From assembly GCF_013868155.1 (NCBI RefSeq), contig NZ_JACEOG010000001.1:124001-188000 (forward strand): a stretch of DNA of 64,000 nt, in the 5' to 3' direction. How positions within the stretch are numbered: position 1 is the first letter of the stretch; each line of letters begins with the position of its first letter. This DNA comes from Aeromicrobium phoceense. Lineage in GTDB: Bacteria; Actinomycetota; Actinomycetes; Propionibacteriales; Nocardioidaceae. Positions 1 to 9,093 of this stretch are shown here, piece by piece. The notes under the pieces were generated by a model. It searched no databases. It was not told the origin of the DNA and saw only the letters and a program-made list of their open reading frames with translations. The translations under genes were made by a program, and so were the position numbers.

Positions 1-1409
1 CGCCCACCGCCCCTGCCACGGACACCGGCACCCAGACGGTCTTCCCGCAGGCCTCGGGCTCGTGGGCCGCCGGTGAGGCCTCGGTCGGCGCCAAGGGTGC
101 CGTCAGGTTCTACGGTCACGACGGCGCGCTCGACCTCACCATCTCCGACCCGCGCATCGTCGTGGCCGGATCGGGTGCCCAGCTCGTCGTCGACGCCGTC
201 GACAGCGAGGACGTCGCGCACGAGGACGTCGCGTTCGCCGACATCCAGCTGGCCGGTGCCGTGAGCTCCAGCCCCGTCGCCGTGACGATCACCGACGCGC
301 CGACCACGATCACCGCCGCCGGCTCCGGTCTGCTCTCCAACCAGGGCTCGGCCTTCTACGCCCCGGGCACGGCCCTGGATCCCATCAGCGCGCAGCTCGA
401 GGTCGCCTCGAAGCCGGCCGTCACCGTCTCCAAGGTGACGTTCGCTCCCGACGAGACCGCCACGGTCACCGTGAACGGCTCGGGCTTCGACCCGCAGGAC
501 GTCATCGGGACACGGCCGCCCTTCGCCGGCCGGTCCGGCGGCGCGTACGTGGTCATCGGGTACTTCTCGGAGACGTGGCGTCCGTCCGCGGGCGCCCCCT
601 CGTCGGCACGCAAGGTCGTCCAGCAGAAGTGGGCGCTCCCGGCGGGTCAGTTCGAGGACCTCTCCAGCGGTGGCGCGTTCGAGCTGAACGCCGACGGCAC
701 GTTCGAGACCTCGTTCGAGATCAGCAAGGCGCTCCTGGACACCGTCCGGCAGGCCAACCCCGAGATGAGCGGCAGCTTCGGCATCTACACGTACCCCGGC
801 AGCGGTGCCGCGAACCCGGCCTTCGAGACCTACACGCCCATCTCCTTCGTCCCCGCCGTCCCGGTGACGAAGAGCCTGTCCACCGCGTACGGCAGGGGTG
901 GCACCGTGGGCGTCACCGCTCCGGTCGCCGGAACCGTCACCGTCGCCGGGCTCGGCAGCAAGGTCGTCGCCGCCGGTGGCACGGCCGCGTTCGCGGTCCC
1001 CAGGACGCAGACCGCGGGCACGAAGTCGTACCGCGTGACGTTCGCCCCCACCGACGCGAGCCTCACCGCTCCGGCGGCCACGACCGTCACCGTCAAGATC
1101 GCCAGGACCGCCGCCTCGAAGGGCAAGGTCAAGGTCACCCGCAAGCCCACGTCGAAGAAGAAGGGCCTGGCCGTCGTGTCGGTCAAGGGCGCCTCGGGCG
1201 CGGCCGCCCCGACCGGCAAGGTCAAGATCAAGCTGACCAAGGGCAAGAAGAGCAAGTACGTCACGGCCAACCTGTCGAGCGGCAAGCGCCTGGTGAAGCT
1301 GCCGAAGCTCGCCAAGGGCAAGTGGGTCGTCCGCGTCGCCTACTACGGCAACGCGAACTACACGCCGCGCGGCTACGTGAAGGCGGGCTCCTTCAAGGTC
1401 GCCAAGTGA
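1..1409 (+). CDS. HtaA-domain secreted haem-binding-type protein, 5' end missing
   Basis: The reading frame is open from the left edge (first full codon at base 3), so the N-terminus lies outside; 468 residues are visible. The first part reads VRFYGHDGALDLTISDPRIV, a strong match to the HtaA domain of corynebacterial haem-uptake surface proteins (established family). Next come Ig-like beta segments and a Lys-rich C-terminal module with TGKVKIKLTKGKKSK and a YYGNANY motif, like Big_3-type repeats. It most likely works outside the cell, binding haem or tethered at the surface; haem binding is inferred from the domain. No LPXTG motif or C-terminal membrane anchor is visible. The expected hmuTUV transporter would lie upstream of the window. 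Identity good, exact role inferred. Confidence 0.85.
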   Translation, partial: PTAPATDTGTQTVFPQASGSWAAGEASVGAKGAVRFYGHDGALDLTISDPRIVVAGSGAQLVVDAVDSEDVAHEDVAFADIQLAGAVSSSPVAVTITDAPTTITAAGSGLLSNQGSAFYAPGTALDPISAQLEVASKPAVTVSKVTFAPDETATVTVNGSGFDPQDVIGTRPPFAGRSGGAYVVIGYFSETWRPSAGAPSSARKVVQQKWALPAGQFEDLSSGGAFELNADGTFETSFEISKALLDTVRQANPEMSGSFGIYTYPGSGAANPAFETYTPISFVPAVPVTKSLSTAYGRGGTVGVTAPVAGTVTVAGLGSKVVAAGGTAAFAVPRTQTAGTKSYRVTFAPTDASLTAPAATTVTVKIARTAASKGKVKVTRKPTSKKKGLAVVSVKGASGAAAPTGKVKIKLTKGKKSKYVTANLSSGKRLVKLPKLAKGKWVVRVAYYGNANYTPRGYVKAGSFKVAK

Positions 1410-1425
1410 CCTGAGTCCCCACCCT

Positions 1426-1459
1426 CCGAAGGCCCTCGTCCGTCGACGGGGGCCTTCGG
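1426..1459 (+). terminator. Hairpin terminator after the HtaA gene
   Basis: Perfect 10-bp stem (CCGAAGGCCC at 1426-1435, GGGCCTTCGG at 1450-1459) with a 14-nt loop, starting 17 nt after the stop codon. There is no T-run after it, as is common in high-GC actinobacteria. Confidence 0.75.
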
Positions 1460-1500
1460 CGTTCCCGGGGGCCTGCCCCTCACCGCCACACTCCCCCGTC

Positions 1501-1583
1501 GCCGAGTGGCGCAAACCGGGGTCGCGAGTGGCGCAGAAACGCCCGCCACTCGGTGAGTGGCGGGCGACTTTGCGCCACTCGGC
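1501..1583. repeat. Nested palindrome between convergent genes
   Basis: Outer arms GCCGAGTGGCGCAAA (1501-1515) and its exact complement (1569-1583) enclose a second perfect 12-bp hairpin (1540-1551 with 1555-1566, loop GGT). The core GAGTGGCG occurs several times in both directions. It lies between the HtaA gene and the minus-strand TetR gene, so it may be a bidirectional terminator or a REP-like intergenic repeat. Confidence 0.7.
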
Positions 1584-1599
1584 GTTCAGGCGCGGCGGG

Positions 1600-2163
1600 T
1601 CAGGTGGCGGAGACGGCCGCGAGGACGAACCGCGTGGTGGTGTCGGCCGACGCGTGCCGGGCCGAGAGGGTGGCGTGCAGCAGCGAGACCGTGGCGTCGA
1701 CGTCGTCCACGACGAACTCCCCCTGGGCCACGCCGTCGACGAGGATCTGGCGCAGCACCTGCTCGACCGCGACGACGTGCTCGCGCATCGCCATGACCGA
1801 CTCGGGCGAGAGCATCGCCCGCAGCTCGGGGCCGAGGCCGATGTGGAAGTCCTTCGACGTGTCGACGTGGTGGCGCACGTACGTCTCGAGGCGCTCGGTC
1901 GGGGAGGTCCGGCTGGCGAGCGACTCGTTCAGCTCGGCGAGGTAGCGGGAGGTCTCGTCGGTCGCGAAGGCGACGACGACGGCCTCCTTGTCCTTGAAGT
2001 GGTTGTACAGCGACGACCGCCCGACCTCGGCGTGCGCCGCCAGGTCGGCCATCGTGATCAGGTCGAAGGGCCGGTCGCGCAGCAGCTCCACGAGGGCGGC
2101 GAAGACCCGCCGGCGCATGGCGGCGCGGTGCTCCTCCAGGGAGTCCCCGATGATCTTCGGCAC
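1600..2163 (-). CDS. TetR/AcrR-family transcriptional regulator
   Basis: 187-residue repressor-type protein. The N-terminal helix-turn-helix reads ITMADLAAHAEVGRSSLYNH followed by FKDKEAV, typical of TetR. The C-terminal ligand-binding and dimerisation half is variable and gives no ligand. The GTG start at 2163 is chosen because a TACTCT -10 box (bases 2170-2175, minus strand) lies 6 nt upstream, giving a leaderless mRNA; the frame stays open to 2217, but a longer product would put the promoter inside the gene. It is convergent with the HtaA gene and divergent from PNP, so either neighbour could be a target. Confidence 0.85.
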   Translation of the reverse strand: MPKIIGDSLEEHRAAMRRRVFAALVELLRDRPFDLITMADLAAHAEVGRSSLYNHFKDKEAVVVAFATDETSRYLAELNESLASRTSPTERLETYVRHHVDTSKDFHIGLGPELRAMLSPESVMAMREHVVAVEQVLRQILVDGVAQGEFVVDDVDATVSLLHATLSARHASADTTTRFVLAAVSAT

Positions 2164-2281
2164 GTCCGTAGAGTACGCGCCCCGGCGCCGACGTGCGTCC
2201 CGCGGCGGACCCGCCACCGAGGTCGCCGAATCGCAACCGTTTCGTCATCGTGAGGGCCGTCCCGAGCCGGATCGCCGTCGG

Positions 2282-2287
2282 TAGGGT
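2282..2287 (+). promoter_or_regulatory. -10 box of leaderless PNP transcript
   Basis: TAGGGT ends 7 nt before the GTG at 2295. No ribosome-binding site precedes the start, so the mRNA probably begins at or next to the start codon. Confidence 0.6.
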
Positions 2288-2294
2288 GACTCGG

Positions 2295-3086
2295 GTGAAC
2301 GCCTACGACCTCGCCAGCGAAGCCGCCACCGCCCTGCGTGACCGCACCGGAGGCGGCGACCACGACGTCGCCCTCGTGATGGGCTCCGGCTGGCTGCCGG
2401 CCGCCGACGCTCTCGGCGAGCCCGAGTTCGAGGTGCCCACCGAGGAGCTGCCGGGCTTCAGCAAGCCGGCCGTCGCCGGCCACGGCGGCTCCATCCGCTC
2501 GGTGCGCGTGGGTGATCTTCGGGCGCTGGTGTTCCTGGGCCGCACCCACTTCTACGAGGGCAAGGGCGTCAACGCCGTCGTGCACGGCGTGCGCACGGCC
2601 GCGGCGGCCGGGGTCCGCACGATGGTGCTGACGAACGGCTGCGGCGGGCTCAACCCCGCGTGGACGCCCGGCACGCCCGTGTTGATCCGCGACCACATCA
2701 ACCTGACCGCCACGTCGCCGATCGTCGGCGCGAACTTCGTCGACCTCACCGACCTCTACGCGCAGCGCCTGCGCGACCTCGTCCGCGACGTCGACCCGTC
2801 CATCGACGAGGGCGTCTACGTGCAGTTCCCCGGACCGCACTACGAGACCCCGGCCGAGGTGAAGATGGCCGGCATCCTCGGCGGCGACCTGGTCGGCATG
2901 TCCACGACGCTCGAGGCCATCGCCGCACGCGAGGCGGGCATGGAGGTGCTGGGCATCTCGCTCGTCACCAACCTCGCCGCGGGGATCTCGGACGCGCCGC
3001 TGAACCACGAGGAGGTCCTCGAGGCCGGGAAGTCCGCCGCCACCCGCATGGGCGCCCTGCTCGCCGACCTGCTGCCGCGCGTCTGA
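2295..3086 (+). CDS. punA: Purine nucleoside phosphorylase
   Basis: 263 residues, the size of the trimeric class II PNPs (Mycobacterium DeoD/PunA). It splits inosine or guanosine and their deoxy forms with phosphate into base and (deoxy)ribose 1-phosphate. Family motifs seen are [33 protein letters not shown] and the base-binding VTNLAAG. The GTG at 2295 was chosen over upstream in-frame starts because of the -10 box just before it. The phosphopentomutase-like gene follows on the same strand after 43 nt, the usual actinobacterial pairing, and the nucleoside operon near 20-29 kb supplies substrate. Confidence 0.93.
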   Translation: MNAYDLASEAATALRDRTGGGDHDVALVMGSGWLPAADALGEPEFEVPTEELPGFSKPAVAGHGGSIRSVRVGDLRALVFLGRTHFYEGKGVNAVVHGVRTAAAAGVRTMVLTNGCGGLNPAWTPGTPVLIRDHINLTATSPIVGANFVDLTDLYAQRLRDLVRDVDPSIDEGVYVQFPGPHYETPAEVKMAGILGGDLVGMSTTLEAIAAREAGMEVLGISLVTNLAAGISDAPLNHEEVLEAGKSAATRMGALLADLLPRV

Positions 3087-3117
3087 CGGAGGCCGACGAT
3101 CGGCGGTCGCCTCCCGC

Positions 3118-3123
3118 TACCGT
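3118..3123 (+). promoter_or_regulatory. -10 box of leaderless phosphomutase transcript
   Basis: TACCGT ends 6 nt before the ATG at 3130, so the mutase gene probably has its own leaderless promoter besides read-through from PNP. Confidence 0.55.
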
Positions 3124-3129
3124 GGTCGG

Positions 3130-4746
3130 ATGGACCCGATCGACGCTGCCCGGGACTGGATCTCGCAGGATCCCGACCCGCAGACCCGTGACGAGCTGAC
3201 CGCCCTGATCGACGCCGGTGACGAGGCCGAGATCGCAGCGCGGTTCGCCGGCCGGCTGCAGTTCGGCACCGCCGGGCTCCGGGGCGAGCTCGGCGCCGGG
3301 CCGATGCGGATGAACCGGGTCACCGTGGCGCGGGCGGCCGCCGGGCTGGCGCAGCACCTCCTGGCCACCGAGGCCACACCGAGCGTGGTCGTGGGCTACG
3401 ACGCGCGAACCAACTCCGACATCTTCGCCCGCGACACCGCCGAGATCATGCAGGCCGCCGGTGTGCGCGCGATGCTGCTGCCCGACCACCTGCCGACCCC
3501 GGTGCTGGCGTTCGCGATCGGCCACCTCGGCGCGTCGGCGGGCGTCATGGTCACCGCCTCGCACAACCCGCCCCGCGACAACGGCTACAAGGTCTACCTC
3601 GCCGACACGAGCCAGATCGTGCCTCCCGCCGATGCCGAGATCGCCGCCGCCATCGACGCCGTCGGACGGGTCGACGAGCTGCCCCGTGACGACGGCTACG
3701 CCGTCCTGGGGGCCGACGTGGCCCAGGCCTACCTCGACGCCGTGGCCGCCCTCGTCCCCGATGGACCGCGCGAGCTCGTCGTGGCCTACACGCCCATGCA
3801 CGGGGTCGGCGGGCGGCTGCTCGCCGCCGCGACCGAGCGTGCCGGCTTCCCGGCGCCTCACACCGTGGTCGAGCAGCAACAGCCGGACCCGGCGTTCCCC
3901 ACCGTCGCGTTCCCGAACCCCGAGGAGCCCGGCGCGATGGACCTCGCGCTCGCGCTGGCGGCCTCGATCGACGCCGACGTCGTCATCGCGAACGACCCCG
4001 ACGCCGACCGGTGCGCCGTGGGCGTGCGCACCGCCGACGGTCACCGGATGCTCACCGGCGACCAGGTGGGCGCGCTGCTGGCCGAGTCCCTGCTGACCCG
4101 CGGGGTCGAGGGGACCTACGCCTGCTCGATCGTCTCGTCCGACCTCCTCGGCCGGCAGGCCGCGGCGCACGGTCAGCCGTGGCAGCAGACGCTCACCGGG
4201 TTCAAGTGGATCGGGAAGGTCGACGGGCTCGTCTTCGGCTACGAGGAGGCCCTCGGCTACTGCGTCGCGCCGCACATCGCCCGGGACAAGGACGGCATCT
4301 CCGCGTCGCTGCTGATCATGTCGCTCGCCGCATCGCTGAAGGCGCAGGGGCGCACGCTGCTCGACCTGCTCGACGACATCTACCGCCAGCACGGCTGGCA
4401 CGCCACCGGCCAGCTCGCCGTGCGGGTCGACGATCTCGCGATCATCGCGGCGGCGATGGATCGCCTGCGCACCGATCCACCCACCACGCTCGCCGGTGTG
4501 CCCGTGACGTCGGTCGACGACCTCGCCGCCGGCTACCAGGGACTGCCGCCCACCGACGGGATCCGCCTCGCACTCGCCGGGGGCAGCCGCATCATCTGTC
4601 GTCCGTCCGGCACGGAGCCGAAGCTCAAGTGCTACGTGGAGGCCGTCCTCGCGGTGGAGGGCTCCGTGGACGACGCGCGCGACACGGCGGCCGCGACGGT
4701 CGAGGCGATCATCGCCGACTTGAAGGCGTACCTGCGGCTGGCCTGA
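3130..4746 (+). CDS. Phospho-sugar mutase (phosphopentomutase/phosphomannomutase family)
   Basis: 538-residue alpha-D-phosphohexomutase-family enzyme with the full domain set: phosphoserine loop TASHNP (about residues 142-147), Mg site DPDADR (about 289-294), sugar loop GYEEALGY and C-terminal phosphate site RPSGTEPKLK. Members of this subgroup (M. tuberculosis PmmB type) act on hexose or pentose phosphates. Its place right behind PNP suggests conversion of (deoxy)ribose 1-phosphate to the 5-phosphate, feeding DeoC and transketolase; phosphomannomutase or phosphoglucomutase activity cannot be excluded from sequence. Convergent with the oxidoreductase gene. Confidence 0.9.
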   Translation: MDPIDAARDWISQDPDPQTRDELTALIDAGDEAEIAARFAGRLQFGTAGLRGELGAGPMRMNRVTVARAAAGLAQHLLATEATPSVVVGYDARTNSDIFARDTAEIMQAAGVRAMLLPDHLPTPVLAFAIGHLGASAGVMVTASHNPPRDNGYKVYLADTSQIVPPADAEIAAAIDAVGRVDELPRDDGYAVLGADVAQAYLDAVAALVPDGPRELVVAYTPMHGVGGRLLAAATERAGFPAPHTVVEQQQPDPAFPTVAFPNPEEPGAMDLALALAASIDADVVIANDPDADRCAVGVRTADGHRMLTGDQVGALLAESLLTRGVEGTYACSIVSSDLLGRQAAAHGQPWQQTLTGFKWIGKVDGLVFGYEEALGYCVAPHIARDKDGISASLLIMSLAASLKAQGRTLLDLLDDIYRQHGWHATGQLAVRVDDLAIIAAAMDRLRTDPPTTLAGVPVTSVDDLAAGYQGLPPTDGIRLALAGGSRIICRPSGTEPKLKCYVEAVLAVEGSVDDARDTAAATVEAIIADLKAYLRLA

Positions 4747-4924
4747 GCAGAGAGGAACCGCCGTCGGGGCGTCGGAGTCTGCGGCAGAGGAGCCGAGGGA
4801 GTGCGACTTTGCCGCGCTCACGACGAGGGAGTTCCCCGACGGCGGCGTCCTCGGACGGGCCACACAGCCCGCCGCGGCGAACGACGTCGCCTTGCTTCAA
4901 GCCTCAGCGCCACCGGCGTGCCTG
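4747..4924. other. Convergent intergenic gap with inverted repeat
   Basis: 178 nt between the mutase and the minus-strand oxidoreductase. It holds a perfect 12-bp inverted repeat, CCGCCGTCGGGG (4758-4769) and its complement (4834-4845), 64 nt apart. No gene or RNA is recognised; a role in termination for both genes is possible. Confidence 0.4.
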
Positions 4925-5989
4925 TCAATTTTTAGCCGGTGACGGCAGGTGGACCCACCGGCCCTCGGCCGCGCTCAGCCGGGCCGCGTCGAAGATCTCG
5001 GCCACGTGCACCGCGTCCGACGCGGGCACGGGCACCTCGGATCCGGCGCGGATCGCCGCGGCCACGGCCGGGTAGAAGGTGTCCCACCGGCCGCGGGCCA
5101 AGGGGCGGCGCTGCGCGCCGTCGGCCCCCTCGAACAGCAGCGTGCGGCCCGGATCGTCCTCGCCCCAGCGTGCCCCCGCCGTGCGAGGGCTCTCGCCCGC
5201 GAACAGCTGGTCCTCCTGAGGGTCGAACCCCTCGATGCGCAGGCCACCGTGTGTGCCCGAGACTCGGAACCGTGGGCCCTCCGCCGCCGCGTGCACCGAC
5301 GCCACGATGGTCGAGCGGGCTCCACCCTCGTGCCGCAGCATGACGATCGCGTCGTCCTCGCTCACCCGGTCCTCACCGAGCGTGGCGAGATCGGCGAAGA
5401 CCTGCCGTACCGGCCCCAGCAGGTGGACCGCCTGGTCGATCAGATGCGGGCCGAGATCCACCAGCACGCCCCCGCCGGCCTCCGACGTGTGGTCGCGGGT
5501 CCACCGCGGAAGGTCGGGCCGGAAACGCTCGATCCTGGACTCGAGGCGATCGACCCGGCCGAGCTCACCGTCGCGCACCAGCTGCTCGATCGTGAGGAAG
5601 TCCCCGTCCCACCTGCGGTTCTGGTAGACGGTCAGCACCGTGTCGCTTGAGGCGGCGGCGACGATGCGCCGCGCGTCGTCGGCCGTGGTCGCGAAGGGCT
5701 TGTCCACGACGACGTGGAGTCCCAGGCCGAGCGCCTCGACCGCGAGATCGGCGTGGGTGCCGGCCGGGGTCGTGATCGTCACGCCCTCGACGCCCGCTTC
5801 ACGCAGGGCCGCGAGATCCTCCACCACCTCGAGTCCGTCCGCGCGGGCTTCGCGGCCGCGCTCGGGATTGGTCGACACCACCGCGACGAGGTCCAGGCCG
5901 TCGGCCGAGCGGATCAGCGGCGCGTGGAACACCCGCCCGCCGACGCCCCATCCCGCGACGGCCCACCGCACGGGCTCGAAGCCCGTCAC
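4925..5989 (-). CDS. Gfo/Idh/MocA-family NAD(P)-dependent oxidoreductase
   Basis: 354 residues. An N-terminal Rossmann fold starts at WAVAGWGVGGRVFHAPL; the family VDKPFA motif (EKP equivalent) and GGGVLVDLGPHLIDQ follow, then the C-terminal alpha/beta domain. Such enzymes oxidise or reduce sugars, inositols or their derivatives; the substrate is not readable here. The GTG start at 5989 overlaps the kinase stop by 4 nt (GTGA), so it is translationally coupled as the last gene of the sugar operon. A dehydrogenase step interconverting an imported polyol or sugar with a ketose is likely (inference). Confidence 0.85.
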   Translation of the reverse strand: MTGFEPVRWAVAGWGVGGRVFHAPLIRSADGLDLVAVVSTNPERGREARADGLEVVEDLAALREAGVEGVTITTPAGTHADLAVEALGLGLHVVVDKPFATTADDARRIVAAASSDTVLTVYQNRRWDGDFLTIEQLVRDGELGRVDRLESRIERFRPDLPRWTRDHTSEAGGGVLVDLGPHLIDQAVHLLGPVRQVFADLATLGEDRVSEDDAIVMLRHEGGARSTIVASVHAAAEGPRFRVSGTHGGLRIEGFDPQEDQLFAGESPRTAGARWGEDDPGRTLLFEGADGAQRRPLARGRWDTFYPAVAAAIRAGSEVPVPASDAVHVAEIFDAARLSAAEGRWVHLPSPAKN

Positions 5990-7392
5990 CGGTCGAGCTC
6001 CGCCACGAAGCGGGCGTAACGCTCCTCCAGCGGCCCCGGCTCCCCCGGGCTGACCGTGGACCCCGTGCGCTCCCGCACGGCCGGGAGCGCGAGTCCGGCC
6101 GCGCCGAAGGCCAGCCGGGCGGCGCCGACGGCCGTGGCGTCCTCGAGGTCGACGCGACACAGGTCGCGGCCGAGCACGTCCGCCAGCAGCTGGGCGAACA
6201 CGGGCGACCGGGTGCCGCCACCCGCCACGTCGATCAGCGGGTCGGCGACCGCCGGCATGGACTCGATGCCGCGACGGATCGTGAAGCAGAGGCCCTCGAG
6301 CGCGGCGGCGAACAGGTCGGCACGCTCGGTCTCCAGACCGAGCCCGAACCAGCGGCCCGACCCGGCGGGGACCGACGTCGGCAGCCGCTCGCCCGACAGG
6401 AACGGCACGAAGCCCGGAACGGGCCGGCTGCGGTCGTAGTCGCCGTACAGGTCGTCCCAGGTCCCCCCGAGCAGGGAGACCACCCGCGTGAGCGCGATGC
6501 CGGCGTTCATCACCGCCACCATCGCGTAGGCGCCGCCGTCCGCCGCTCGATACGTGTGGTGGGTGATCTCGCCGTCGAACGACGGCGTGATGCCCGGTAG
6601 GACGACCTGGGCGCCCGACCCGACGGTCACGATGAGGCGGCCCGGGGTCGAGGTGGAGCCGACGAGCGTCGCTGCGGCGTCGGCGCACCCGGCGACGACC
6701 GGGATGCCGGGCGGCAGTCTCCAGCTCGACGCCTCCGGGGCGGCCAGCTGCCCCACGACCGCATCCGAGGGAACGACCTCGGGGAGCAGGTCGGGCCGGA
6801 TGCCCGTCGCCTCCAGGACCGCGCCGCTCCACTCGTCGAGCTCCAGGTCCCAGGCGAGGGTCGCGGACGCGTCCGAGGGATCCGTGACGAACACCCCCGG
6901 GACCAGGCGCGTGCGCAGCCAGTCTTTCGGCAGCAGGACCCGGTGGGCCCGTGCCACGACGTCCGGCTCGTGACGGGTGAGCCAGGCCAGGACCGGCCCG
7001 GTCATGCCCGGCGCGAGCGGGCTCGCGAGGGCACGGCGCCGCGCCGCGGGGAGGTCCTGCCACTGCGCCAGCTCGGCGGTGGCGCGACCGTCCGGCCACA
7101 GGACGGCGGGCCGCACGGGCTCCCCCTCGGAGTCGACCAGGACGGTCCCGTGCATCTGCCCGTCGATCCCGACGGCCAGGACCTCGACGTCCACCGACGC
7201 CAGAACGGCACTCACCGCGTCACGCGCCGCGGCCTCCCACCGGTCCGGGTCCGTCTCGGCCCAGTGCGGGTGCGGCGAGTCGACGGCGTAGCCGCGCTCC
7301 GCCCGGGCCAGGACGGAGCCGTCCTCCCCCACCAGCACGGCCTTGACGCCGCTCGTGCCCAGATCCAGGCCCAGGACGCACGGTCGGCTCAT
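5986..7392 (-). CDS. xylB: FGGY-family carbohydrate kinase, xylulokinase-like
   Basis: 468 residues with both FGGY domains: N-terminal GLDLGTSGVKAVLV, the xylulokinase-type substrate motif GIDGQMHG, GCADAAATLVG with the likely catalytic Asp, and C-terminal DVAGGGTRSPVFAQLLAD binding ATP. The length suits xylulokinase (about 480). It would phosphorylate D-xylulose or a related ketose made by the neighbouring 3-epimerase. It sits 10 nt behind the epimerase and overlaps the oxidoreductase by 4 nt. The exact ketose (xylulose, ribulose, tagatose or psicose) is not settled by sequence. Confidence 0.85.
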   Translation of the reverse strand: MSRPCVLGLDLGTSGVKAVLVGEDGSVLARAERGYAVDSPHPHWAETDPDRWEAAARDAVSAVLASVDVEVLAVGIDGQMHGTVLVDSEGEPVRPAVLWPDGRATAELAQWQDLPAARRRALASPLAPGMTGPVLAWLTRHEPDVVARAHRVLLPKDWLRTRLVPGVFVTDPSDASATLAWDLELDEWSGAVLEATGIRPDLLPEVVPSDAVVGQLAAPEASSWRLPPGIPVVAGCADAAATLVGSTSTPGRLIVTVGSGAQVVLPGITPSFDGEITHHTYRAADGGAYAMVAVMNAGIALTRVVSLLGGTWDDLYGDYDRSRPVPGFVPFLSGERLPTSVPAGSGRWFGLGLETERADLFAAALEGLCFTIRRGIESMPAVADPLIDVAGGGTRSPVFAQLLADVLGRDLCRVDLEDATAVGAARLAFGAAGLALPAVRERTGSTVSPGEPGPLEERYARFVAELDR

Positions 7393-7402
7393 GACCGCGC
7401 CG

Positions 7403-8314
7403 TCACGCGTCGATCGAGGCCGACGCCGCGAGGTGCGTGTCGATGAAGGCGTGCGCCCGGCGAGCCAGGTCGTCGCCGTCGGTCCACAGCGACCGCCAGA
7501 CGGCGAGGTCGTTGGACAGGGTCGGGCTGACGACCGCCGAGGAGAAGCTCTCGAACGTGATCGGCCCGGTGAAGCCCACCCGCGACAGCGCGTGGAAGAA
7601 CGCCGGGAAGTCGATCGATCCGGACCCCAGGTACCCGCGGTGGTTCTCGCCGATGTGCACGTAGCCGAGGCGGTCGGCGACGTCGAGCACGGGCGTCACG
7701 AAGTCCGACTCCTCGATGTTCATGTGGTAAGTGTCGAGGTGGATGAAGACGTTGTCCTCGCCGATGTCGTCGGCCAGCCGCAGCGCGTCCCGCGCCGTGT
7801 TGATCACGTTGGTCTCGTAGCGGTTGCAAATCTCCAGGCCCAGGCGCACGCCGCGCCCGGCGGCCTCCTGCGCGAGGGAGCGCAGCACCGAGACGACGTT
7901 CGCCCGGCCGGCGTCGGACAGCGGGCGGCCGTACTTGCCGAGGGCGCTGTAGAGGGCGCCGGTGAGGATGGAGCCGCCCAGTCCGGCCACGACGTCGAGC
8001 GACTCGTGCAGGATCTTCTCGCCACGGGCGACCACCTCGGGGTCGTCGCTGGAGACGTCGGCGTCGAACGCCAGGCCCCGCGAGCAGGCGACGGCCAGGC
8101 CGGCCTCCTCGACGGCACGACGGGTGTCCTCGACGTCGAGCACGTCCATCTCGTGCAGGGACAGCTCGAGCAGGTCGTACCCCGCCGCCTTCGTCCGCTG
8201 CACGGCCTCGGCGATCTCGTCGGGGCGCGTGCCACCGACCCAGACGAGGGCGTGCACGCCGATGGGGTTGCGCTGGTTCACGGTGGTGGTCTCCTGGTGG
8301 TCGGTGGTGGTCAT
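7403..8314 (-). CDS. Ketose 3-epimerase (D-tagatose/D-psicose 3-epimerase family)
   Basis: 303-residue AP-endonuclease-type TIM barrel. All four metal and catalytic residues of Agrobacterium D-psicose 3-epimerase (E152, D185, H211, E246) appear with one constant offset of nine: E161 in GLEICNRYE, D194 in HLDTYHMNIEE, H220 in VHIGENHRG, E255 in ITFESFSS. These Mn/Co enzymes invert C3 of free ketoses: fructose/psicose, tagatose/sorbose and ribulose/xylulose. ATG at 8314 overlaps the ABC ATPase stop (ATGA). Together with the xylulokinase-like gene this suggests a ribulose-to-xylulose or rare-hexulose route. Family sure, natural substrate inferred. Confidence 0.88.
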   Translation of the reverse strand: MTTTDHQETTTVNQRNPIGVHALVWVGGTRPDEIAEAVQRTKAAGYDLLELSLHEMDVLDVEDTRRAVEEAGLAVACSRGLAFDADVSSDDPEVVARGEKILHESLDVVAGLGGSILTGALYSALGKYGRPLSDAGRANVVSVLRSLAQEAAGRGVRLGLEICNRYETNVINTARDALRLADDIGEDNVFIHLDTYHMNIEESDFVTPVLDVADRLGYVHIGENHRGYLGSGSIDFPAFFHALSRVGFTGPITFESFSSAVVSPTLSNDLAVWRSLWTDGDDLARRAHAFIDTHLAASASIDA

Positions 8315-9093
8315 TGCGAGATCGCCCCCGTGATGAGGCCGACGATCTCCTCGCCGGTGGTCTCGGCGGTCCGGCGTCCGGCGACGCAGCGCCCGGCGCG
8401 CATCACCCAGACCTGGTCCGACAGCCGCACGACCTGGTCGAAGTTGTGGCTGATGAGCAGGACCGCGTGGCCCTCGTCGCGCAGTCGCAGGATGAGCTCC
8501 TCGACGCGCGCCGTCTCCTGGACGCCCAGGGCCGCCGTGGGCTCGTCCATGATGACGAGCTTCGAGCTGAACCCGGCGGCGCGGCAGATCGCCACGGCCT
8601 GCCGCTGGCCGCCCGACAGCCGGCGCACCGTGGACGTCACGGCCGGCACGTTCACGGCCAGCTTCGACACCATCTCCTGGGCACCGGCACGCATCGTGCG
8701 CTTCTTCAGGTAGGTGAACGGCCCGAAGCCGCCCGTGACCTCGCGGTTGAGGTACAGGTTCTGCCACACCGTGAGGTCCTCGACCAGCGCGAGGTTCTGG
8801 TGCACGGTCTCGATCCCAGCGTTGCGGGCCTGATCGGGCGCGTGGAACGCGACGACCTCGCCGTCGAACCGGATGGTCCCCTCGTCCGCGGTGTGCACGC
8901 CCGCGATGCAGCGGACGAGCGTCGACTTGCCCGCGCCGTTGTCGCCGACGAGCGCCGTGATCTCTCCGGCCCGGACCTGGACCGACACGTCGGCCAGCGC
9001 GCGGACGGAGCCGAAGGACAGGGAGACGCCCTCGGCCTCCAGCAGGACGTCGCCCTTGGGCCGGACCTGCTGCTCGGTGCTGGTGGTCGTCAT
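8311..9093 (-). CDS. Sugar ABC transporter ATP-binding protein, FrcA-like
   Basis: 260 residues with a single nucleotide-binding domain, unlike the doubled RbsA/XylG type: Walker A GDNGAGKST, Q-loop ETVHQNLAL, signature LSGGQRQ, Walker B LVIMDEPTAALG and switch His LISHNFD. The single-domain form in a CUT2 (ribose/fructose-type) system matches FrcA of the Sinorhizobium fructose importer. It energises uptake through the permease at 9090-10067; its ATG and the permease stop share 4 nt, as do its own stop and the epimerase start. Confidence 0.9.
   Translation of the reverse strand: MTTTSTEQQVRPKGDVLLEAEGVSLSFGSVRALADVSVQVRAGEITALVGDNGAGKSTLVRCIAGVHTADEGTIRFDGEVVAFHAPDQARNAGIETVHQNLALVEDLTVWQNLYLNREVTGGFGPFTYLKKRTMRAGAQEMVSKLAVNVPAVTSTVRRLSGGQRQAVAICRAAGFSSKLVIMDEPTAALGVQETARVEELILRLRDEGHAVLLISHNFDQVVRLSDQVWVMRAGRCVAGRRTAETTGEEIVGLITGAISQ

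Noticed and set aside
1600-2217. TetR start at 2217
   Set aside because: The extra 18 codons are Arg/Pro-rich, lie over the TACTCT promoter and are not part of the family.
4925-7099. A single 724-codon frame suggesting a kinase-oxidoreductase fusion
   Set aside because: Only its last 354 codons make sense; upstream it runs out of frame under the kinase gene. The GTG at 5989 overlapping the kinase stop is the real start.
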